A stretch of DNA of 32,490 bases from Pedobacter suwonensis (GTDB lineage: Bacteria > Bacteroidota > Bacteroidia > Sphingobacteriales > Sphingobacteriaceae). Made by a program: the position numbers and the translations under genes. Each line of letters opens with the position of its first letter. Within the stretch, counting starts at the first letter, position 1. This document shows, in pieces, positions 18,900 through 29,600 of the stretch. Where the stretch lies: contig NZ_FOJM01000026.1 in assembly GCF_900111825.1 (NCBI RefSeq), forward strand, positions 1-32,490, written 5' to 3'. The notes beneath the pieces are model-generated. The model was not told the DNA's origin. It did not search any database and saw only the letters and a list, made by a program, of their open reading frames with translations.

Positions 18900-21800
18900 A
18901 TGGCACAATCAGGCTTTAATGGATTGGAAATTGCAATTATCGGATATTCCGGAAAGTTTAATAATTGCAAGGATGTTGAGGAATACTGGGATAAACTTTT
19001 CAGTGGAGAAGAGACTTTTCACAATTTTAGTAATAATGAATTAGACGAGTGTGGTATTGCTGAGGATATTTATAATAATTCCAGCTATATTAAAGTAAAA
19101 GGCGTACTCCGGGATAAAGAGTGTTTTGATCCACATTTTTTTGGGTACACACCAGCCGAAGCGAATATCATGGATCCTCAAATCCGGATATTTCATGAAA
19201 TTGTATGGAATGGATTGGAAATGGCTGGTTGCAGCCCTGAAAAAACCAATAAAAAAATTGGCCTGTACGCTTCAGCAAGCGATAACAACCTGTGGCAATC
19301 CATTATGTCTCTAAACGGAAGTGCTGATTCCTCAGGACTTGAAACCTCTTATCTTTCTAATAAGGATCACCTGTGTTCATTGATATCCTATAAGCTAAAC
19401 TTAAAAGGGCCGGCCATCTTTACACAAACCGCCTGTTCCTCCTCCCTGGTAGCCGTACACCAGGCCGTGAGATCGCTGCTGACAGGAGATTGTGAAATTG
19501 CTGTGGCAGGAGGAATTTCAACCTCACTATTGGATAAAGGAGGATATGAATATCATGAGCATCTGATTTATTCTCCCGATGGTCATTGCAGGGCTTTTGA
19601 TAGTAAAGCAGCCGGAACTTTGAAGGGCGAAGGCGGAGCCGTAGTGGTGATGAAAAAGTATAAAGATGCATTAAAAGATGGAGATACGATCCATGCAGTA
19701 ATTAAAGGAACTGCGGTAAATAATGATGGTAGTGATAAGATTGGGTTTACGGCGCCAGGAATCCAGGGGCAAAAAAGAGTAATCAAAAGTGCTGTTCAGC
19801 TTGCCGGAATTGATCCCAACTCGGTGAGCTATATCGAAACCCACGGAACAGCAACAAAGTTAGGTGATCCCGTTGAGTTTAAAGCTTTGAACGATGGCTA
19901 TGGTCAAACAGGTAATCATCGCAATCCGATAGGTTCCGTAAAAACCAATATAGGACATCTGGATAGTGCTGCCGGAATTGCTTCTTTAGTTAAGGTAATC
20001 CTGATGATGAAGTATAAAAAAATTCCAGCAAGTTTACATTTCAGTTCCCCTAATCCTGAAATTGATTTTGAAAATGCTTCTTTTTATGTTAATCACGAAT
20101 TGCAGGATTGGAAAAGTCCATATGCTCAACTCAGGGCCGGAATAAGTTCTTTTGGTATAGGGGGAACAAATTGCCACATTATCGTGGAAGAAGCTGTTCA
20201 ACTACCCGAGGTGGCCAATAATGAACCTACTTCCTGTACCATCAATTTATCTTCAAAATCTTCAAAAAAGCTCCATGAAGCCGGGTTGTTTCTTGCAGAT
20301 CATTTGAAAAAGCACCCGGGTATCAAACTCTCGGATTTATCTTATACATTAAATCTCGGAAGGACTGATTTTAATTATCGGACATCCGTTACTGCTTCAG
20401 ATACGGAAGATCTTATTCAGAAATTTCAGAATAACTTTTTGGTTAATAGTGTTTTGGATGGAGGTGCAGGAAGGCATCATTGCGTTTTTATGTTTAGCGG
20501 GCAGGGGGCTCAGTATATCGGGATGGCGAAAGATTTGTATGAAAAGTATTCGTTTTTCCGCCAGCAAATGGATGAATGCTTTGATTTGATAAAACAACAC
20601 CATGGAATTTTACTCAAAGAAGTGATCTATCAGAATGAAGATAATAAAGAAATAAAAATCAATGATACCTTGTTTACTCAGCTGAGTTTGTTTACAGTGA
20701 GTTACGCCATGGCTAAATTTCTGATGGCCATCGGAATTCATCCGGATGCTTTAATAGGGCACAGTATAGGAGAATATGTAGGGGCCGTTATTTCAGATAT
20801 GATCACTTTGGACGAGGCTGTTCAGGTGGTAGGAAAGAGGGCATCATTAATGCAAAGTGTGGCCAGAGGAGAAATGTATGCTGTATTTATTGAAGAAAAT
20901 GAATTAAAAGAAATACTGAATCCTGATTTGTCTATTGCGGCAGTAAATGACGACGGAATTATGGTGATTTCCGGGAATAAGGTTGCTATGGATGCTTTTG
21001 TAGAAACATTAAATTCAAAAAATATCACCTCAAAAAAATTAAACACCTCTCATGCATTTCATTCGGCAATGATGGATGAAATATTGGAAGCGTATGAAGA
21101 ATTTTTAGGCGGCTATAGCTTTAAAAAAGGAAAAATACCATTGATATCTAATGTTTCCGGAAAATTTTTAGATGAGAATAGAGATGCGATATACTGGAGG
21201 CGTCATTTAAGGGATACCGTTCGTTTTGGCGAGGGTTTAAAAACCCTGATAGCGGCAGGATATACCCGGTTTATTGAGGTCGGCCCCGGAAACCAGCTGG
21301 CTAAACTCGTTGAAAGGCTCGCAGCAGGAACCATTATGGCTGTAAATACTTTAAGACCAGCGCACCAGGATATAAAAGATGTTGAGTTGTTTGGTCAGAA
21401 CATCGGAAAACTCTGGGCGAATGGTTCTCCGGTTGAATGGGCTAAGCTCTATGAAGGCCAGCAGGTAAGAAAAATCCCTTTGCCATTATACCAGTTCGAA
21501 AGACTGAGATTTCCTTTAAAGGTCGATCTGCAAAAATTAATCAGCAATTTAAATTCTTCCTATTTAAAGCCTGCTGAAAGTAGTAAAAACTGGTTGTACG
21601 AACTTAGCTGGACAAAAGACAGGCTTGCTATACCTGCGTCTGTACAAAGACAGGAACAGAAAAACCTGATTGTATTTTGTGATAAGGATGGGATGGCTGA
21701 ATCATCGCTGGAAAAATCAGGTATTCATCTTAATGCGCTCATTAAGATCAGAACAGGAGAGAAGTACCAAAAAAATAGCCCGGTTTCTTACGTGATTAAT

Positions 21801-24800
21801 TATCATAACCTGAAAGATTATGGTAAACTGATTGAAGATCTGAAATTAGACGGATATGAAGATGCAGATATTATTCATGCTTTTGGTTTGAACGATTTCT
21901 CGGTCTCTTTAGATGATTCGATTTTACAGGGATATTTAAGCATCGTTTTCCTGGTTAAAAGCCTGTCAGATCACCTGCTGGAGAACGATAGAAATATTAT
22001 TGTGCTGGCTACAGAAATGGCTAAAATAAATGCTGATGACCAAATTAATCCTGCCAAGGCAATGCTGCTCGGTGCACTTAAAATCATTTCAGTAGAGCAT
22101 GATCATTTAAATTGTAAACTTATTGATCCCGGAAGAGGTGAAATCTCAATTGATAAGGCTGTTTTCGAAGAGCGCTTAATAAAGGATGATCAAATTATTA
22201 TTGCTTACCGTAACCATTCGAGATTTATACCATCCATTGAAGCTGTTGAAGTAAAGGAAGCCGATCAGGTTTCCCTGAAACATCAGGGATGTTATCTGGT
22301 TACCGGTGGTTTGGGCGGAATGGGGCTATCAATTGCGCAAGACCTTGCTTTAAAAGAAAAGGCCAGCGTAGCATTGGTTTCCAGACGGGATTTCCCGGCT
22401 GAAAGTGAAAGGAAAGCATGGGTAGATAGTCATGAAAAAGAAGATGCCACCAGCCAGATTATTCAGCAGATCTGGAATATGGAAAAAAACGGTGCTGAAG
22501 TGCTTGTGCTTAAAGCTGATGTGGCCGATGAATTACAGATGCGGAATGCCATTCGCCTCACTGAGGAGAAATTTGGAAAAATTAACGGCCTGATTTGGGC
22601 TGCCGGTGTGATCGATTACGATGGCATTATCAGAAATAGAAATCAAGACCAATTTATCAATAACATCAAGCTCAAGGTTCACGGAATTTTGATTGCTGAG
22701 CAATTGCTGAACTTCGGAGAACTTGATTTTATTGCGCTATTTTCTTCTGCAGGAAACCTGTATTATAAAGAAAAGTTTGGGCAGGTTGCTTATAATGTAG
22801 CTAATGAGTTTACTGATGCCTTTGCAAGAAGTAACGCTGATAAATACAGGATATTTACAATTAACTGGTGTGATTGGAAAAATGTAGGAATGACGGTTGA
22901 TGGTCTTAAAAAGAGGGACGCGGGGCTTTCCCAAAAGGACATCAATGCTTTTCTTAAAGATGGACTTACCAGTGAAGAAGGCATTCAGGTTTTTCGTCAC
23001 TGTCTGAAAAAAACCGGATCAGCATATACCATTAGTAAAAAAAACCTCAAAGATTTTTTTGCCCAGGAAAATGAAGGGCATACTGAAAACAATGAGGTGA
23101 TTGAGATGATAGAAAATTCATTTGAAAGACCGGAACTGCTTACACCATTTATGGCACCCACTACAAAAACTGAAATCTTTCTATCCAATCTCTGCTGTTC
23201 CCTGTTCGGTTTGAATAAAGTAGGGGTTAACGATGATTTTCTGGAGCTGGGTGGCGATTCATTGAAGGCCGTAAAGTATATCAATCAGGTCAAAAATGAA
23301 CTCAATATCAAAATTTCACTAGGCGATTTCTTTAATCATCCAACCATCCTTCAACTTTCCAAAATCATTGATTTAAAGCTTAGTCCCGGGGAAAGACCAG
23401 AATCAGATCAGCAACAAATCGATTTATCAGGTAACTATCCCTTATTACCTGCTCAAAACAGGATCTTTATTTTAGATAGGTTGAATCCGTTGCAGACCAT
23501 CCATAATCAGGTGTTTACTTTTAAAACCAAGCCGCTTTCAAAAGAAAAACTGAATGGCGCAATCCGTACACTGGTTGAAAAACATGATGTCCTTCGTTCA
23601 TCATTTGATTTGGAAGGAGAACAACCCATTCAACACTTCAGGAAGCAGGTTGCAACTGAGATAGAAAGTTATTCCATTCAGCAGGATAATGAACTTGAGG
23701 CTGTTCTGAAACAGTTTGAACGTCCGTTTAATTTGTCAGTTCCTCCTCTTTTTAGAATCGGATATGTGAACAATAATAGTGGATACGACTTTTTATTGGT
23801 CGATATCCATCACATTATATCAGATGGTGTTTCCAATAAGGTCTTTCTGACTGATTTGTTCTGTGAACTTGATGGTTTACAATCAACCGAAAAAAGCAGC
23901 AATTTCAGCGCCTATATCCAGGAGTTTTATACAGCAGAAATGCAGGAAGAAATAAAAGCTGAGGGGCAGTATTGGTTAAATAAATTTAAAAACTACAGCC
24001 AGCTTAATGGATTGATGCTCGACCATCCCCGAAAAGCAAACGATCAGAAAATTGGAAAAAGACACCGGTTTAGAATTCCGGCTGATCTCTCACAATTGGT
24101 CATCAATGAAGCTAAAAATGAAGGTGTAACTCTATTTACCTATACGCTTTCGGCACTCTATGTATTGTTGAAAAAGCTAACCGGAGAGCCTGAAGTGATC
24201 GTTGGGACCACACATTTTGGCCGCGATATTACCGGATTTGAAAATACGATGGGAATGTTCATTGAAACCATCCCGCTCAGAAATGCAGTGGATAATGAAA
24301 TGGCATTTCAAGTATTCCTGAACCAGGTAAAAAACAATACTTATGAGGACTTTGACAATAGAAAGTTCCCGTTTGAAGAGCTTATTGCCAAACTGGAATT
24401 ACCAAAAGACAGAAAAAGAAATCCTCTTTTTGATATTGTGTTTTCTTCTGATAATATCGGAGAGGCGATAACTGTGCAGTCCTATCAGGATACTGAACTC
24501 AGTTATATTGAACATCGCAATATTAAAGTAGGCTTTGATTTGTTATTCACTTTTAATTTACAGCAAAACGAACTGAGCTTTTGTTTTGAGTACAATTCTG
24601 GCCTGTTCGAAGAGAAGACAATATTATTATATAGTGCCTATTATGAGCAGATTTTAAATCAAATTATAGAAAAACCTGATCTGAAGATTAAAGATATCAG
24701 TCTGTTATCGGCTAAAGTTGATGCGGTATTTCCTGCTACTGTACTAAGAGGTGAGCACGTTACCCAAACAACCGAATCTCATATTTTTACTAAATTCTCT

Positions 24801-26552
24801 CAAATTGCACAAACAAACAGTGATACTACCGCAATTTATTATGGGGAAAAACAGATGACCTATGGCCAATTGGCCTCAGCGGTTAATAAGCTCTCAGATT
24901 ATCTGTGCAATAATTATAATATAAAAGAAGGAGACAATGTTGCGGTATACCTTACCAGGTCGGAATTCTTAATTATTGCAGTGTTAGCCATCATTAAAAG
25001 CCGCGCAGTATTTGTTCCCATTGATATATCGCTGCCAGAAGAACGGGTGAAATACATGATGGAAACCTCAGCTGCGAAAGCTGTGCTTACATTGTCTGAT
25101 TACATGTTCGATCTGACCTATTTTGAAGGGATTGTATTTTGCATGGATATTCAGCTGGCCGATTTACCGGCCAATGAAGAAAACGCATTTAACGGCGAAC
25201 TAACAGATGTTGCATATATCTTATTTACTTCAGGTTCAACAGGCTATCCGAAAGGCGTGAAACTCTCGCACCGTGGTCTTGCCAATTATATCGGATGGGC
25301 AAATGAATTCTATTTTCATGGGCAACAAACTTATGATCTTCCCCTGTATACCTCAGTTTCTTTTGATTTTACACTGACCAGTATTTTCTCTCCGCTGTTA
25401 AGAGGAGCTGCGGTATATGTATACGAAGATGAGCGTAGTGTAGATGAATGTTTAAAAAATATATTTCAATCTGAGATCAAAGCAATTAAAGCAACTCCGG
25501 CACACATTGATATGCTGAATGCGCTTAATATTCAACATACCTCCATGGAGGTGGTGATTCTGGGAGGAGAAGCGCTTTTACCCAAACAGGTTTCATTTTT
25601 AAAGAAACTGAATAAAAATATCCGTGTATTTAACGAATATGGTCCTACAGAGGCCACAGTAGCCTGTACAGCGACTCTAATTGATGATGAGAATGAATTT
25701 ATTGCCGTTGGTTCGCCTGTAAGAAATACACAAATCTATATTCTCGATGAACAACATAATGTATTGCCCTCAAATGTGCCGGGAGAAATTTTCATTGCTG
25801 GTGAGTGCCTGGCAGAAGGTTATCTGAACGAAGAAAATACAAGAGATAGTTTTATCACACTGCCAGCCGATCATCAGGTAAAAATTTACAAATCGGGAGA
25901 TCGGGGATTTTTAAATTCAGATAATAAACTGGTGTACATGGGCCGGATACTGAAAAACGATCAGGTCAAGATACGGGGGTATAGAATTGAACTGAAAGAG
26001 ATTGAAAAAATATTTTCCGATATCGAAAAAGTAGATAGGGCTGTTGCCTTGGTAAAAAAACTAAACAATGAAGATACATTGGTCGCTTACTATCTGGCAG
26101 ATGAACAGTTGGATGAGAGAAAGATAAAAGCCGTTCTAACAAGGTTTTTACCAAAACCCATGATTCCGGGAATAATAATCTGGCTGAAAGAATTTCCTGT
26201 AAATATTAACGGAAAAATCGATTACAACTTATTTCCTGATCCGGTCATAACAAAAAGCGACGCCTATATCCCACCTGTATACGAAGCAGAAATAAGACTG
26301 GTAGAGATTTGGTCCGACGTACTGAATATTGAAAAGGAAAGTATAGGATTAAATGATGGCTTTTTTGCTATGGGGGGCAATTCATTAAAAGTTGTGCTTT
26401 TAGGTCAGAAAATAGAGGAAGCATTTGGCATTACTGTTCAGGTTGCTGAATTATTCGATCACGATACCATTAGCATATTTATCAATAAATATCTCAAAGA
26501 CTTCAATAAAAATAATGCAGCTATTAATGCACTTGATAATGCAGCTAGCTAA
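18900..26552 (+). CDS. Hybrid PKS-NRPS: KS-AT-KR-ACP-C-A-PCP (modules 6 and 7)
   Basis: A 2550-residue hybrid that adds a malonate unit, reduces the ketone, then adds an amino acid. KS: Cys179 in TACSSS, His315 in ETHGTAT, His353 in NIGHLD, all intact, so an elongating KS. AT: Ser622 in GHSIGEY and HAFH at 718-721, the malonyl-CoA signature. KR: NADPH loop TGGLGGMG at 1135-1142, Ser1282/1283, Tyr1298 and Asn1302, so apparently active. ACP: GGDS with Ser1454. C: HHIISDG at 1637-1643. A7: TSGSTGYPKG from 2110; PCP Ser2495. No DH, ER, methyltransferase or thioesterase is visible, so the new beta-hydroxyl should remain. The KS should take the chain from the PCP ending the previous protein and make a gamma-amino-beta-hydroxy unit. 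The ATG at 18900 is the natural start, nine codons before the KS core. The A8 hinge of A7 carries a two-residue insertion. Confidence 0.94.
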   Translation: MAQSGFNGLEIAIIGYSGKFNNCKDVEEYWDKLFSGEETFHNFSNNELDECGIAEDIYNNSSYIKVKGVLRDKECFDPHFFGYTPAEANIMDPQIRIFHEIVWNGLEMAGCSPEKTNKKIGLYASASDNNLWQSIMSLNGSADSSGLETSYLSNKDHLCSLISYKLNLKGPAIFTQTACSSSLVAVHQAVRSLLTGDCEIAVAGGISTSLLDKGGYEYHEHLIYSPDGHCRAFDSKAAGTLKGEGGAVVVMKKYKDALKDGDTIHAVIKGTAVNNDGSDKIGFTAPGIQGQKRVIKSAVQLAGIDPNSVSYIETHGTATKLGDPVEFKALNDGYGQTGNHRNPIGSVKTNIGHLDSAAGIASLVKVILMMKYKKIPASLHFSSPNPEIDFENASFYVNHELQDWKSPYAQLRAGISSFGIGGTNCHIIVEEAVQLPEVANNEPTSCTINLSSKSSKKLHEAGLFLADHLKKHPGIKLSDLSYTLNLGRTDFNYRTSVTASDTEDLIQKFQNNFLVNSVLDGGAGRHHCVFMFSGQGAQYIGMAKDLYEKYSFFRQQMDECFDLIKQHHGILLKEVIYQNEDNKEIKINDTLFTQLSLFTVSYAMAKFLMAIGIHPDALIGHSIGEYVGAVISDMITLDEAVQVVGKRASLMQSVARGEMYAVFIEENELKEILNPDLSIAAVNDDGIMVISGNKVAMDAFVETLNSKNITSKKLNTSHAFHSAMMDEILEAYEEFLGGYSFKKGKIPLISNVSGKFLDENRDAIYWRRHLRDTVRFGEGLKTLIAAGYTRFIEVGPGNQLAKLVERLAAGTIMAVNTLRPAHQDIKDVELFGQNIGKLWANGSPVEWAKLYEGQQVRKIPLPLYQFERLRFPLKVDLQKLISNLNSSYLKPAESSKNWLYELSWTKDRLAIPASVQRQEQKNLIVFCDKDGMAESSLEKSGIHLNALIKIRTGEKYQKNSPVSYVINYHNLKDYGKLIEDLKLDGYEDADIIHAFGLNDFSVSLDDSILQGYLSIVFLVKSLSDHLLENDRNIIVLATEMAKINADDQINPAKAMLLGALKIISVEHDHLNCKLIDPGRGEISIDKAVFEERLIKDDQIIIAYRNHSRFIPSIEAVEVKEADQVSLKHQGCYLVTGGLGGMGLSIAQDLALKEKASVALVSRRDFPAESERKAWVDSHEKEDATSQIIQQIWNMEKNGAEVLVLKADVADELQMRNAIRLTEEKFGKINGLIWAAGVIDYDGIIRNRNQDQFINNIKLKVHGILIAEQLLNFGELDFIALFSSAGNLYYKEKFGQVAYNVANEFTDAFARSNADKYRIFTINWCDWKNVGMTVDGLKKRDAGLSQKDINAFLKDGLTSEEGIQVFRHCLKKTGSAYTISKKNLKDFFAQENEGHTENNEVIEMIENSFERPELLTPFMAPTTKTEIFLSNLCCSLFGLNKVGVNDDFLELGGDSLKAVKYINQVKNELNIKISLGDFFNHPTILQLSKIIDLKLSPGERPESDQQQIDLSGNYPLLPAQNRIFILDRLNPLQTIHNQVFTFKTKPLSKEKLNGAIRTLVEKHDVLRSSFDLEGEQPIQHFRKQVATEIESYSIQQDNELEAVLKQFERPFNLSVPPLFRIGYVNNNSGYDFLLVDIHHIISDGVSNKVFLTDLFCELDGLQSTEKSSNFSAYIQEFYTAEMQEEIKAEGQYWLNKFKNYSQLNGLMLDHPRKANDQKIGKRHRFRIPADLSQLVINEAKNEGVTLFTYTLSALYVLLKKLTGEPEVIVGTTHFGRDITGFENTMGMFIETIPLRNAVDNEMAFQVFLNQVKNNTYEDFDNRKFPFEELIAKLELPKDRKRNPLFDIVFSSDNIGEAITVQSYQDTELSYIEHRNIKVGFDLLFTFNLQQNELSFCFEYNSGLFEEKTILLYSAYYEQILNQIIEKPDLKIKDISLLSAKVDAVFPATVLRGEHVTQTTESHIFTKFSQIAQTNSDTTAIYYGEKQMTYGQLASAVNKLSDYLCNNYNIKEGDNVAVYLTRSEFLIIAVLAIIKSRAVFVPIDISLPEERVKYMMETSAAKAVLTLSDYMFDLTYFEGIVFCMDIQLADLPANEENAFNGELTDVAYILFTSGSTGYPKGVKLSHRGLANYIGWANEFYFHGQQTYDLPLYTSVSFDFTLTSIFSPLLRGAAVYVYEDERSVDECLKNIFQSEIKAIKATPAHIDMLNALNIQHTSMEVVILGGEALLPKQVSFLKKLNKNIRVFNEYGPTEATVACTATLIDDENEFIAVGSPVRNTQIYILDEQHNVLPSNVPGEIFIAGECLAEGYLNEENTRDSFITLPADHQVKIYKSGDRGFLNSDNKLVYMGRILKNDQVKIRGYRIELKEIEKIFSDIEKVDRAVALVKKLNNEDTLVAYYLADEQLDERKIKAVLTRFLPKPMIPGIIIWLKEFPVNINGKIDYNLFPDPVITKSDAYIPPVYEAEIRLVEIWSDVLNIEKESIGLNDGFFAMGGNSLKVVLLGQKIEEAFGITVQVAELFDHDTISIFINKYLKDFNKNNAAINALDNAAS
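24775..26232 (+). other. Adenylation domain A7, predicted Asn-like
   Basis: The pocket by eye is D-F-T-K-I-G-E-V-A-K (FDFTLT, AIKATPA, VILGG, NEYGPTEATVA, Lys in NGKIDYN). Lys278 and Glu322 match the Asn code, while Phe236 and Ala331 differ from it. Asn is the best guess; a modified Asn or Asp is possible. The domain resembles A3 strongly around the pocket. Its A7 motif reads SGDRG instead of TGDL. Confidence 0.55.
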
Positions 26553-26603
26553 GCTAATAATCGGTTCACAAAATTTACTCAATTAAAAATAATAGTCAAT
26601 AAG

Positions 26604-29600
26604 ATGGGTTTAGATGCTTATACAAATTTTACCGGGTTAGAAATTGCAGTTATTGGTATGGCCTGTAAGTTTCCTGATGCTGAAAACATCAATACTTATT
26701 GGGAAAATATTCGAAACGGGAGAGAATCAGTTCGGTTTTATACCTCGGAAGAAGTAATGGACTCCGGAGTGAAATCAGAAACATTAAATGATCCCAATTA
26801 TATTAAATCCAATGGCTGCGAAATTACAGATCGATTTGGCTTTGATGCAGAGTTCTTTAATTATACTGCTGATGAGGCAATTTTATTGGATCCACAAATC
26901 AGGTTGATGCATGAGTGTGTTTATAATGCACTTACTGATGCCGGTTATGCCCCGGCAAATTTCAAGGGAAATATCGGTTTGTTTGCCGGTTGTTCGGCAA
27001 ACCCGTTGTGGGAAGTGTTATGCAATATTTCCGGTATTTCGTCTGAAGTAGGAAGCTGGTCTGCCAACCATTTTATGAATAAGGATTTTGGACCAACGCT
27101 TGTATCTTATAAGCTTGGATTGAAAGGGCCTGCTATAAATGTAGATACCGCCTGCTCTACCTCCATGGTGGCTGTTCATATGGCTTTAAAATCGATTTTA
27201 TTAGGCGAGTCTGATATGGCTATTGCGGGCGGAACTTCAGTTAATGTTAATAATACTCTTGGATATTTATATAAAGAGGGATATATCAGTTCGCCCGACG
27301 GGCATTGCCGCACTTTCGATGAACACGCAAATGGCACTATTGGTGGTGAAGGTTCGGGGATGGTTGTACTCAAACTGTTGAGTAAGGCTATTGAAGATAA
27401 GGATCATATTTATGCCGTTATTAAAGGAAGTGCTGTTAATAATGATGGAAACAGAAAAGGCAGCTTTACTGCTCCAAGTGTGCAGGGCCAGGTAGAGGCG
27501 ATCAAAAACGCACTAAAATCTTCAGCAGTTGAATCTGAGAGTATAGGTTTTGTTGAAACCCATGGAACAGGAACAAATTTAGGCGATCAGATAGAAATAG
27601 AGGCTTTAAAAAAGGCTTTTAATACAGGAAAGAAAAATTATTGCTATCTGGGCGCTACAAAAACCAACATCGGACACCTGGATGCCGCTGCGGGTATAGC
27701 CGGGTTAATTAAAACTATACTTGTTCTTAAGCATAAAGTGATTCCGCCGGTAGTTAATTTTCAAACAGAGAATCCAAAGCTGGGCATTGCAGCATCTCCC
27801 TTCATCATCACAAATAAACAAAAGGAATGGCTATCAGAACAACCCAGAAGGGCTGGAGTCAGTTCTTTTGGAATTGGGGGAACAAATGTACACATGATTC
27901 TGGAAGAGCACAGCAGTAACCGAATGAATACTAAGGTGCACGAAGAAGATAAAATATTTATTCTGTCTGCGAAAAATAAGCACGCCCTGGAATTGATGAA
28001 ACAGAACCTTCAGGAGCATATTGAAACAGATTCAAAACTGGATCTGTCTGCGCTTGTTCATACTCTTCAGGCCGGAAGGGAGCACTTTCCTTTCAGATTA
28101 AGTACAGTTTTCAGATCGAGGGAAGAACTGCTGGAGACTTTTAAGCTGAATAGTTTTAAGGCTGGTGTGGCAGTTTCAAAAAATAAGAAAATATTGTTTG
28201 CATTTCCTGGCCAGGGAATGCAGTATGCCAATATGGGTAAAGAACTGTATGAAAAAGAGCCTATCTTTTCTACAGTTCTGGATGAATGTTTTAATATTTT
28301 AAAAACCATTACAGGTACCGATTTCAGGACAATACTCTATCCTGATCATGAGGCGCATAATGAAAAAATTAATGAGACCGTTAATAGTCAGCCCATCCTG
28401 TTCAGTTTTCAATATGCGCTGGCTAAACTAATGATTGCGTGGGGCATTCAACCTGATGCGTTTATAGGCCACAGTATTGGTGAATATGTTGCTGCCTGTT
28501 TATCAGGTGTGATGACACTTGGTGATGCATTACGCCTGGTTGCAAAGCGAGCAGAATTTATGCAGGCCATGAAGCCCGGTAAAATGCTTGCTGTGAACTT
28601 AAATTGGAAAGAGATGGTCAAGTTTACTTCTCCTTCAATATCATTTGCATCCATCAACAGCCCTTCTCATTGTGTTTTGTCAGGTAGTACAGAAGAAATC
28701 ATAAAGCTACAGCACACACTCACTGAGTTGAACATAAATGCCAGTATTTTAAAAACATCCCATGCTTTTCACTCCTTCATGATGCGGGAAGCTGCTGAAA
28801 TGCTGGAAAATGAAATGGAAAGTGTGGTGTTTAACAGTCCCCAGATCCCATTTATCTCTAATGTAACAGGCGACTGGATAAGAACTGAAGATTGCCAGGC
28901 TGCCACTTATTGGGCTAAACAATTGAAAAACCCTGTGCAGCTTGAAAAAGGAATAAGTAAAATACTGGAAACGAAAGAGGTAATCATCCTTGAATTAGGA
29001 CCTGGAAATTCTTTAGGATCTTTTATCGAAAAAAATAGTGAATTTAAAGACAGCCATCATATTCATGGAATCATCAGACATGTAAATAATCACACCGTTT
29101 CAGATTTAAGATATTTACTGAATAAATTAAGCAACATTTGGTTGTCTGGAGTCGAAATAAACTGGTCTTCTTTTTACAAAGGTCAGGAGAAAATTTCTTT
29201 ACCAGGATATCATTTTCTACATAAAGAATTCAAAATTGATCCGCAAATACTTGATGATTTATTAAGTGGACGTAAGCTGAATGGTGCTGCGCAAAAAAAT
29301 GAAATCGAAAAGTGGTTTTATATTCCCAGCTGGAAAAAAAGTGTTACCCGTTATAAACAAAGAACGCCAGAAGGAAAGTGGCTGATTATTGGTTCTAATG
29401 ATCAGATCATTCAAGACTTTATCACACATGCAAATCTCCCTGCGGACAAAGCTTATAGCCTGTTACCTGGTTTATCTGATCAGGTTACCCTCGACAATAA
29501 CAATGGATTTAAAATAAACGCAGCTAATCCGGCTCATTACATCGAATTTGCAGCGCACTTTAATAAGTTGAGTGAGCCACTCACCATCGTTGATCTTTCT

